Source of the DNA: Myxococcus dinghuensis
Lineage (GTDB): Bacteria; Myxococcota; Myxococcia; Myxococcales; Myxococcaceae
Direction of reading: 5' to 3'
DNA: 64,000 bases
Assembly (NCBI RefSeq): GCF_024198235.1
Contig: NZ_JAKCFB010000010.1
Span: forward strand, 186,001 to 250,000
Every line of letters starts with the position of its first letter. Position 1 is the stretch's first letter. A program made the position numbers and the translations under genes. The notes under the pieces are model-generated. The model saw only the letters and a program-made list of their open reading frames with translations, did no database searches and was not told the DNA's origin. Below, piece after piece: positions 46,245 to 55,000 of this stretch.

Positions 46245-46273
46245 GGTGCTTCCAGGAGAAGGAGAAGGAGGAA

Positions 46274-46306
46274 CGGGGCGACGCGGCATTCCACCGCGTC
46301 GCCCCG
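46274..46306 (-). terminator. Strong hairpin between multicopper oxidase and beta-propeller genes
   Basis: CGGGGCGACGCGG (46274-46286) and CCGCGTCGCCCCG (46294-46306) form a perfect 13-base stem with a seven-base loop. In the leftward direction it is followed by a pyrimidine-rich tract (TTCCTCCTTCTCC), somewhat like an intrinsic terminator. It may attenuate transcription so that the three downstream genes are made at a lower level than the oxidase. Confidence 0.6.
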
Positions 46307-46334
46307 GGACTGCTCGAGGTGCTCCGGACGTGTG

Positions 46335-49300
46335 CTACTCGACGCGGAACACGCCCCACAGACCGCCGCCGCTCCACAGGAAGCTGGCCTGGTCGCGGTA
46401 GAGGTAGTCACCCGGGATGCCGTCGATGCCTCCGGCGCCGTACTCCGGAATCATCGTGTACGACTGCATCACCGAGGCGCCGCCCTGCGTGGAGATGACG
46501 GGCGACTTCGTGTTGGGGCCCATCACGCGGGACAGGCCGCCCTCCATCCACGGGTTGCGGTGCCACTCCGCGCCGTGGACGGAGATGGCGTGCTGACGCG
46601 AGTGCCCGGAGGGATGTCCGAACCGCCAGCGGACCTTGTCGTTGGCCTTCGCCCGGAACAGCGGCGTGGCCGGGTCGCCGTGCGCGTACGAGCTGAGCAC
46701 GTTCTCCATCGGCAGGTCGTTCATGTCCTCGGGTGACGTCTGGGGCCGCTGGCCGAGCCGGGCCCACAGCGGCTCGGTCCGGTAGTTGATGCCCTTCTGG
46801 CCGGTGTCCTGCGAGTCGTCGATGCCCGCCGTGTTGCGCAGCGCCCGGCCGCTGTCCAGGCCGTCGGTGTCCCAGTACTCGGAGCGGTCGCTGAGCAGGC
46901 CCAGGTCGTCCTGGAACAGGGCCACGAACTCGCGGAACGTCTCCGGCTTGCCGTCCGGCCGCGTGTACTTGATGTAGGCCTGGGCCTCCGTGCCGGTGTC
47001 CGTCGTCCAGAACGCGTCCGCGGGCTCGATGACGAGCGCGCCGATGGCGCCGTGCATGCCGTGGTTCACCACGTCCGCCATGTTGCGCAGGTTGACGATG
47101 CCGAACTCCATGGCCGTCCTGCGGGCCAGGGGGAACGACGTGCCGAAGGGCGAGCTCTTGAACTCGCCGGCGAACCACCGGTACGTGCGGGAGGAGCCCG
47201 GGGCCACCGTCTGCACCGCGTTGAGGCCCACGTTGGCGCCGTCATCCGAGTTCACGTCGTAGGAGACGAGCTGCGGATGCAGCGACACGTGGTTCGACAT
47301 CTGCACCTGATTGACGTTGAAGCCCGGGGTGATGGCCGCGTGGTGCGCCCAGATGGGCGTCTTCGGCAGCGTCGTGGAGGGCAGGCGGTTGGTCAGGGTG
47401 ACCTGGACGCACTCGCCCGCGCGGGCCCGGAGGATGAGCGGCTCCGGCATGCGCTTGCCGGCCTTCAGCGCCGACAGGTGCGCGTCCTGCGCGAAGATGA
47501 TCGCGTCCGGGTCGTAGATCTCCTGGACGTCGTTGTAGACGAGCCGCTGGTTCGGCAGCCAGTTCTTCGCGTCGATGGCGGAGACCCGGTACAGCCGCAC
47601 CGGCGAGCCCCTGGGGCACGAGTCCGACTTGATGGGCTTGATGCCGAACCAGTCGAGGGCCTCGTAGCGGAGCACCAGGTCCTTGTCGATCTTCACCATC
47701 GCCTCGCGGTCCGCCATCAGGTGCTCGACGGTGCGCACCTTCACCTTCTGGCCGGCCTCGTCCACCTCGTACGAGTCCTCGACGGACTCCGCCTCCTTGG
47801 CGAGGTCCATCACCTCGAGGCCCGCCTCGTCCGGCAGGTCGAACAGCTCGAGCGGCGGGTAGGCCTGCACCTCGCCCGGCTCCGCGGCGCCCTTGCGGGT
47901 GACGACCTGGAGCTTGGGGTTCTCGTCCGCGGCCAGCAGCGCCACGTCCGACAGGGTGCGGATGCCGCGCTGCCGGTTCTTGTACGTGCGGAGGATGCCC
48001 CACATGCCGTTCCACAGGTCGCCCGTGGACGCGCTCATGTACATGTAGTCCGCCGTCTCGTACGGCCCGATGATCTGCGGCAGGCCGCTGGTCAGGTTGA
48101 ACTCGAAGTGCTCGGAGATGCCGATGGCCTGCGCGTTGTAGAAGCCGCTGTCCGCGTCGTACATCTCCTTGAGCCACTTGTTGCCGTGCAGGGTGAACGA
48201 GTGCTGCTCCTCCTGCGCGCCCTGGACCAGGCGGATGCGGATGTTGTCGCCCTGGTAGCCGTAGAGCAGCGGCGTGTAGGGGTCGCCGTGGATGTCCGAG
48301 CGGAAGACGTTGGCCATGTCTCCGCGCGCGCCCACGCGCTGGTAGCGGTCCCCGCAGCGCATGCGGCTGGAGATGCGGTGGGGGATGGGCTCGTTGTGGT
48401 AGTTGATGGTCATCCCGCCCGGGTCCGCGGCGCTGATGGCCTCCGGCATGGGCTCGTTCTCGAAGCCGATGGCCTGCGGCAGCTTCACCTCCTTGTAGTT
48501 GGGGGGATTCACCGCCCGGCCACACTCGTCGTAGAGCGGCACGTAGTCGGCGAACGCGAGCGCGAACTCGCGGAAGCTGTTGGCCGGGTTCGCGGTGATG
48601 ACGTCGGCCTTCCAGCTCGTGGGACCGCCGTCCGCCGCGCGCGAGCCGAAGTAGATGCCGCTGCCCATGTCCCGCCACTTGGAGCCCTTGGGCTCCACGA
48701 TGAGCGCGCCGTAGAAGCCGTGCTGCTGGTGCGACGACGGGCCGAAGTGGTCGTGCGTGAACACCGTCTCCAGCGCGTGCGGGTTGCCGCTGGGCAGCAG
48801 CGGATCCGCCCACCAGCGCTGCACGGTCGTCTGCGCCGTGCCGGGCGCGCGGGGGATGCGCGGGTGGGTGGCGGGCGTGGTGAGGTACACGCGCGGCCCC
48901 GTCTCGCCCACGTTGCCGTCGGCGGCGAAGGCGCCGCCCGCCGCGTTGGCCAGGTGGATGCGGTGGGCCACCGTGTCGGAGGACAGCGTGCCGTCCTCGT
49001 AGTTCCAGCCGTTGCCGGCGCCGTCGGACGCCGTCACGTCGAACTTCACCAGGTGGATGTGCTGCCCGATGACGTCCGTGGGCGTGTAGATCTGGAAGTC
49101 GTCCGGCTCCAGGTGCGCGGGGATGATGTTGGTGGCGTAGAAGTTGATGCACTCGCCCGACTCGGCGCGGAAGAAGAAGGGCTCCGGCGGACGCTTGCCG
49201 TCCTGCGTGTTGGCCAGGTCCTCGTTGAGCACCATCAGTCGCGCCTGCGGATCATGCCAGCCGGCGCGGTTCACGCGCTGCATGGCGACCTGCACGTAGG

Positions 49301-51677
49301 TCGCGCGGTAGTTGCGCTTCACCGTGCTCTCCGGACACGGGTCCGCGAAGGGGGCGCCGGCCACCGGCTTGCGGCCGTTGACCAGGAACTTCCCCGTGCC
49401 GCCCAGGGCGGTGTAGGCCGGGTAGTACTTCGCCGTCTCGCCGTAGGTCGGGTCGTTGTGGAGCGCCAGGGTGGCGGGGGCGGTGGCGCCGGCGGAGCTG
49501 GGGAACTCGCCCGCGTGGAAGGACATGGCGGCCTTCTCCATGGGCGTGCCGTCGTGCGGCAGCAGCTTGATGTTGAGCGCTGTGGGGTCCACGTCGAAGC
49601 GCCCGGAGTTGCCGTAGACCACGGGGCCCACCGCGTTGGTCACGATGTGGCGCGGCAGGCCGCCGTCGTACTCCAGGTCCAGCGGCGGCTGCGGCGTGCG
49701 GCGGCCGGGCATGCCCGGGATGTAGAAGGGGAAGCCGGGGAACGCGGGCCGCGTCATGAGGCCGGAGGGCGTGCTCACCGTGGTCGCGGCGTACGTGGGC
49801 ATGGGCGGCATGGCCCGGTTGGGGATGGGGATGACGGCGGGGTTGGGCGTGCCGCCGGAGATCTCCGCGTCCGGGAGGCGGCGGTCCTTGGTGCCGGCCT
49901 CGAACACGTCGTGCACGCGCCACAGCGCCCACATGCCCTGCGCGAAGTGCGGGTACAGGTGGCAGTGGTGGATGGAGTCGCCCGCGGTGAAGTTGCGGTT
50001 GCCGGAGCCGCCGTAGTTGATGTCGTAGGTGAAGGCGGAGCCGGGGCTGACCGTCTGCGAGTCGAGGTAGTTGGAGTTCTCCACGCTCGGCGAGTACTTC
50101 CACTGGTGCGCGTGGAGGTGGAAGACGTGGGTCTCCGCGGGGCCCGCATGGATGTTGCGGATGCGCACCGGGTCGCCCAGGTAGCTGTGGTGGACGTTGG
50201 TCGGGTCGTCCGGGTAGAGCGCGCCCACGGCCTTGCCGCTGGCGTCCTTCTCCACGTTCATCGCCGGGTCGCCGTTGGCCCACGACTCGAGGAAGAACTC
50301 CTCGTATTCGCAGGTGACGCAGTTCTTGGTAGGGCCGATCTTCGAGCGGTTGGCGAGCAGCTCCGCGCCCAGGCCCGCCACGCCGTAGTTGACGCCGAAG
50401 CCGTCACGCACGCTGTGCAGGGTGGGGTTCCACTCCAGCTCGTCGAAGGCCTGAACCGCCTTGACCTCGTCGTGGTAGATGGCGGTCAGCTCGCGGAAGT
50501 GCCCCTGGTCGATGGACGTGCTCGTGCCCACCACCGTGTTCTTGTAGCCGGTGACGATGGCCTCCAGATCGCCGTGACGGATCTGGTTGTTCCCGTCGAG
50601 GATGGCGAGATAGGGCCGGCCGGAGGGGTCCTTCTTCGCGTAGTCGATGACGGGCGTGCCGTCCGGGTTGTTGCTGGTGGTGACGGTCTTCAGCACCGTC
50701 TCGCTCACCTTGGAGCGGTACCAGGTGCTGCCCGCGGGCTCCACGTTCACCGCGCCGAACAGGCCCTGCGCGGTGGAGCCGCCGTCGCCCTCGCCGCCGA
50801 ACGAGGCGCCCATGCTGTAGAAGAAGAAGACGCCCTCGTGGTCCGCGTACCACAGGTAGTCCGTGGAGCCGCCGGACGGGACGAGGCTGCTGGGGTTCAG
50901 GCCGACGTTGGCGCCGTCCGTGAGGATGTCGCGCAGGTACTGCAGGCCCTGGACGTGGAGGGACGCGTGCCGCGTGGCGGGGGAGTTGTCGCGGTGGTCG
51001 TCATCCACCTCCAGCTCCTGGCCCAGCCAGAACCACCTGCCACCCACGGCCTCGCCCTTCACGAGCGACATCACCCGGTCATACGTCGGCGTCAACACCC
51101 AGAGCGGGAGCAGCTTGCGCACGACGGAGATGGTGGTGGAGCCGCCCGCCTTGCTGACACCGGGCTGGGACTGCTCCGCGCTGGGGATGGCCGAGCGGGT
51201 GGGGGCGAGCCAGTTGTGGAACTTGACGCTGAGGCAGTCCCCCACGTTGGCGCGCAGCGTGAGCGGGCGAGGGCGCTTGGTCGGCTTCAGGCGCACGTTG
51301 CCCGGGCCCATGCCCTTGGAGGGGCTGATGGCCTCCACGTCGTCCATCAGCGCATAGACCATCCCGGACGGGTTGAACGAGCCCAGGCGGTTGTAGGTGT
51401 AGACCTGGTCCAGCGCGACCACCTCCGCGAAGACCGTCCGGGTACACGCGGCCGCCGTGCGCGGCTGGGGCTCGGCGGTGACCACCTTGTCCTGCGCGGC
51501 GGCCATGGGCTGTCGGTCCGCGGAGATGGCGTCCGCTCCTCCCGCGCCTTCCGACTGACAGGCGAGCTGCGAGGCCAGCGCCACCGTGGCCAGGGCCCGA
51601 CCCCACCTGGGGATGGGGCGGCCCGTGGCGACCGGCCATGGGCCGTCCCCGGGATGTCGATTCTCGGTTGAAGACAC
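46335..51677 (-). CDS. Giant exported multicopper oxidase (MnxG/copper-oxidase-like)
   Basis: A 1780-residue exported protein (hydrophobic signal about residues 27-39, with Cys40 in a poor lipobox) built of repeated cupredoxin domains. Copper-ligand motifs: HVFHLHAHQW at 517-526 and HHCHLYPHFAQGMW beginning at 570, a full type 1/type 3 HCHxxxH...M set. Further His clusters are at 975 (HDHFGPSSHQQHG), 1159 (HSFTLHGNKW) and 1696 (HAISVHGAEWH). Only the first motif set has HCH. Size and layout recall manganese-oxidising MnxG-type oxidases, though substrate cannot be read. GTG 51677 is chosen because AGGGGG lies just upstream and the signal follows. First gene of the leftward cluster. Confidence 0.85.
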   Translation of the reverse strand: MSSTENRHPGDGPWPVATGRPIPRWGRALATVALASQLACQSEGAGGADAISADRQPMAAAQDKVVTAEPQPRTAAACTRTVFAEVVALDQVYTYNRLGSFNPSGMVYALMDDVEAISPSKGMGPGNVRLKPTKRPRPLTLRANVGDCLSVKFHNWLAPTRSAIPSAEQSQPGVSKAGGSTTISVVRKLLPLWVLTPTYDRVMSLVKGEAVGGRWFWLGQELEVDDDHRDNSPATRHASLHVQGLQYLRDILTDGANVGLNPSSLVPSGGSTDYLWYADHEGVFFFYSMGASFGGEGDGGSTAQGLFGAVNVEPAGSTWYRSKVSETVLKTVTTSNNPDGTPVIDYAKKDPSGRPYLAILDGNNQIRHGDLEAIVTGYKNTVVGTSTSIDQGHFRELTAIYHDEVKAVQAFDELEWNPTLHSVRDGFGVNYGVAGLGAELLANRSKIGPTKNCVTCEYEEFFLESWANGDPAMNVEKDASGKAVGALYPDDPTNVHHSYLGDPVRIRNIHAGPAETHVFHLHAHQWKYSPSVENSNYLDSQTVSPGSAFTYDINYGGSGNRNFTAGDSIHHCHLYPHFAQGMWALWRVHDVFEAGTKDRRLPDAEISGGTPNPAVIPIPNRAMPPMPTYAATTVSTPSGLMTRPAFPGFPFYIPGMPGRRTPQPPLDLEYDGGLPRHIVTNAVGPVVYGNSGRFDVDPTALNIKLLPHDGTPMEKAAMSFHAGEFPSSAGATAPATLALHNDPTYGETAKYYPAYTALGGTGKFLVNGRKPVAGAPFADPCPESTVKRNYRATYVQVAMQRVNRAGWHDPQARLMVLNEDLANTQDGKRPPEPFFFRAESGECINFYATNIIPAHLEPDDFQIYTPTDVIGQHIHLVKFDVTASDGAGNGWNYEDGTLSSDTVAHRIHLANAAGGAFAADGNVGETGPRVYLTTPATHPRIPRAPGTAQTTVQRWWADPLLPSGNPHALETVFTHDHFGPSSHQQHGFYGALIVEPKGSKWRDMGSGIYFGSRAADGGPTSWKADVITANPANSFREFALAFADYVPLYDECGRAVNPPNYKEVKLPQAIGFENEPMPEAISAADPGGMTINYHNEPIPHRISSRMRCGDRYQRVGARGDMANVFRSDIHGDPYTPLLYGYQGDNIRIRLVQGAQEEQHSFTLHGNKWLKEMYDADSGFYNAQAIGISEHFEFNLTSGLPQIIGPYETADYMYMSASTGDLWNGMWGILRTYKNRQRGIRTLSDVALLAADENPKLQVVTRKGAAEPGEVQAYPPLELFDLPDEAGLEVMDLAKEAESVEDSYEVDEAGQKVKVRTVEHLMADREAMVKIDKDLVLRYEALDWFGIKPIKSDSCPRGSPVRLYRVSAIDAKNWLPNQRLVYNDVQEIYDPDAIIFAQDAHLSALKAGKRMPEPLILRARAGECVQVTLTNRLPSTTLPKTPIWAHHAAITPGFNVNQVQMSNHVSLHPQLVSYDVNSDDGANVGLNAVQTVAPGSSRTYRWFAGEFKSSPFGTSFPLARRTAMEFGIVNLRNMADVVNHGMHGAIGALVIEPADAFWTTDTGTEAQAYIKYTRPDGKPETFREFVALFQDDLGLLSDRSEYWDTDGLDSGRALRNTAGIDDSQDTGQKGINYRTEPLWARLGQRPQTSPEDMNDLPMENVLSSYAHGDPATPLFRAKANDKVRWRFGHPSGHSRQHAISVHGAEWHRNPWMEGGLSRVMGPNTKSPVISTQGGASVMQSYTMIPEYGAGGIDGIPGDYLYRDQASFLWSGGGLWGVFRVE

Positions 51678-52081
51678 ACGTCCCCCTGCGTCACCCGGAG
51701 ATCGGGTGAAAACATGATTAATCTGAGGCTGTCGCGATGGGTGTTTCTAAGAAACCTCTCATGAAACACAGACATGCTTTCCGTGTCTCATGTGTCTCAC
51801 TATCGGCGCGATTCGCTGAAAGTAAACACTCCGCGTAAACGCCCGGAGTCTGGGTGCTCCCGGTCCGAAGTGAGGGGTTGTCTGAGAGGTTTCAAAGAAT
51901 CATGTCAGGCACGTGTGTCGAGGCGTCCGGGGGAAGTCTGGGGTCGCGGGATTCCACATGGGGCGAAAACTACCCGGTGGATGGCGTTTTGCTACGCTCC
52001 TGTTGAAATATTGCGGATTGCGAGAGGGACGAGACCTGTGGGATGCCAAGGGGGCGTACGTCCCCCCGGAGTTTCCCAAGC
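51678..52081. promoter_or_regulatory. Divergent promoter region between copper oxidase and amidohydrolase lipoprotein
   Basis: 404 bases without a gene, clearly more AT-rich than its surroundings, as expected for two divergent promoters. Notable elements: the inverted repeat GTTTCT-A-AGAAAC at 51743-51755, and a tandem GTGTCTCA-T-GTGTCTCA around 51783-51799 preceded by ACAGACATG. These could be binding sites for a regulator of both transcripts, for example the nearby OmpR-type protein; unproven. Confidence 0.5.
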
Positions 52082-55000
52082 ATGTCCTGGTCCTTCCGCC
52101 AATTGTTGGCGCCGCTCGCGGCCCTTCTCCTGGTCGTCACCGCCTGCGGCGATGACGATCCTCCTGCCTCCGCGGTCTGTGGCAATGGTGTCGTCGAGCG
52201 CGGCGAGAGCTGTGACGACGGCAACACCACCGACGGTGATGGCTGTAGCAGCACCTGCCAGACGACTCCCAAGCCCGATGCGGGCCGTCCCGACGGTGGC
52301 CCGGGTGACGGGGGTCCCTCGGAGCCGGACGGTGGCCCGGGCAACGACGGTGGTACGGGCAACGACGGTGGTACGGGCAACGACGGTGGTACGGGCAACG
52401 ACGGCGGCACCACGGAGCCCGACGGTGGCCAGGTCGAGACCGACGGCGGCACGACGGAGCCTGACTCCGGCACGGTGACGGACGGCGGCACGACGGAGCC
52501 TGACTCCGGCACGGTGACGGACGGCGGCACGACGGAGCCTGACTCCGGCACGGTGACGGACGGCGGCACGCAGCCGGACTCCGGCACGGTGACGGATGGC
52601 GGCACCCAGCCCGACTCCGGGACGGTCACGGACGGCGGCACCCAGCCGGACTCCGGCACGGTGACGGATGGCGGCTCCGAGCAGCCCGACTCCGGCACGG
52701 TGACGGACGGTGGCACGCAGCCGGACTCCGGCACGGTGACGGATGGTGGCTCCGAGCAGCCCGATGCGGGGCCGGGGGCCCCCGACTCCGGTTCTCCGGA
52801 CTCCGGTACGACGCCTGACGCGGGCTCCGAAGGCCCCATCGTGACGTGCCCCGCGGCGAACCTGCCGCCTCCTCCGACGGGTACGTGCACGGTGACGTCC
52901 GGCAGCGCCGCGCGCCTGTTCACGGGCGTCATCCTGGCGCCGGACAAGGTCTACCGCGGTGGCCAGATGCTGGTGGATGACACGGGTGTCATCCAGTGCG
53001 TCAGTTGCGATTGCTCGCAGGCGGCGGGCGCCGCGGCGGCGACGCAGGTCACCTGCCCGCAGGCCGTCGTCTCTCCGGGCCTCATCAACTCGCACGACCA
53101 CATCACCTTCCAGCAGGCCCCGTACGTGGCGAGCGCGTCGACGGCGGCCGAGCGCTACGAGCACCGCCACGACTGGCGCCGGGGCAACAACGGCCACACG
53201 CTGATCAGCGCCACGGGCAACTCGAGCACGGAGTCCATCCGCTGGGGCGAGCTGCGCCAGCTCATCGCGGGCACCACGTCCGTCGCCGGCTCCGGCGGCG
53301 CGAAGGGCCTGCTGCGCAACCTGGACGCGCCGAACACGTCCACCAGCGGCAGCAACCAGGAGGGCCTGGGCGCGGGCGCGGGCGCGAACTACGAGACGTT
53401 CCCGCTCGACGACAGCAACGGGCGCGAGTTGGCGACGGGCTGTGGCTACGCCAACATCGACACGCCGTCCGCCATCCCCGCGGCGTCCGCCTACCTACCG
53501 CACATCGCCGAGGGCATCGAGGCCTCCGCGCGCAACGAGTTCCTGTGCCTGTCCGGCCAGCAGTCTGGGGGGCAGGACATCCTGAGCTCGCGCACCTCGA
53601 TCATCCACGGCATCGGCCTGCGCGCCAGCGACATCGAGCTGATGGCGACCAAGCGCACCAGCCTGGTCTGGTCGCCGCGCTCCAACGTCGCGCTGTACGG
53701 CGACACGGCCTCCGTCCCGCTCTACAAGTCCATGGGCGTCAACGTGACGCTGGGCACCGACTGGCTGCGCTCCGGCTCCATGAACATCCTGCGCGAGCTC
53801 AAGTGCGCGGATGACCTGGACGCGTTCTATTTCAACAACGCGCTGAGCGACGAAGAGATGTGGGCGATGGTGACGTCCAACGCGGCGCTGGCGTTCCAGG
53901 CGACGCGGGTGGGCGCGCTGGTGAAGGGGAAGGTGGCGGACGTGGCCATCTTCCGCTTCTCCGGCCCGCTGGCCTCGCCTCACCGCGCGGTCATCACCGC
54001 GCAGCCCGCGGACGTGGTGCTCACCATGCGTGGCGGCAAGGCGCTGTACGGTGAGTCGGCGCTCGTCTCCGCGCTGAACACGACGGGCTGCGACACGCTC
54101 GACGTCTGTGGCGAGCAGCGCACGGTCTGCCTCCAGTCCGAGATCGGCGAGAACCTGGCCACGCTGCGCGGGAACAACAGCAGCGCCTACCCCCTGTTCG
54201 CGTGCGGCACGCCGTCGGACGAGCCGGTGTGTCTGCCCAAGCGCACGTCCACCGACTCGCGCTTCCCGGCCTCCGTCTCCGGTTCGACGGTCTACACCGG
54301 CGACCTGACGGGGCTGGACGTGGACGGCGATGGCGTCCCGGATTCCGTGGACAACTGCCCGTCGGTCTTCAACCCTGTGCGCCCGGTCGACCAGGGGCAG
54401 CAGCTCGACTCGGACGGCGACGGCGTTGGTGATGCCTGCGACGTGTGCCCGCTGCTCGCCAACTCCACGCAGTGCTCGCGCCCCACGCCCAACGACGTGG
54501 ATGGTGACGGCGTGATCAACCCGGTGGACAACTGCCCCTCCGTGCCGAACCCGGATCAGGCGGACTCGGACGGCGACGGTCGCGGTGATGCGTGCGACCT
54601 GTGCCCGGCCCCCAATACGGGCGACGAGCCGTGCCCGCTGTCCATCTACGACGTGAAGCAGCCGACGCCGAACGGTGGCTCGGCGTGGGTGGGCATGAAC
54701 GTCACCCTCAACAACGTCACCGTGACGGGCGTGGGACCCACCGGCTTCTTCGTCCAGGTGAACCCGTTGGATCAGGGCTACCACGGCGCCGACTACTCGG
54801 GTCTCTTCGTCTTCACGCGCACGGCGCCCGCGAGCGACGTGGTGCCGGGCACTCGGGTCAACGTCACCGCGACGGTGGCCAGCTACTTCGGGCAGATCCA
54901 GCTCTCCAACCCCACGGTCGCGGTGGCCAGCCAGGGCAGCACCGTGCCGCCGCCGCAGGTGGTGGTGCCGGCCGAGATTGCGACGGGCGGCAGCCGCGCC

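Noticed and set aside
43123-46377. One giant fusion of beta-propeller and SCO
   Set aside because: The long frame spans two genes only because it lacks stops; the SCO gene has its own ATG overlapping the propeller stop at 44256.
47052-51671. 1539-residue plus-strand frame opposite the multicopper oxidase
   Set aside because: Antisense shadow: Val/Arg/His/Gln-rich with no domain; the minus strand has cupredoxin motifs and a ribosome site.
52340-52765. CRISPR-like repeat array
   Set aside because: Units are contiguous, lack spacers, stay in frame and encode a lipoprotein stalk.
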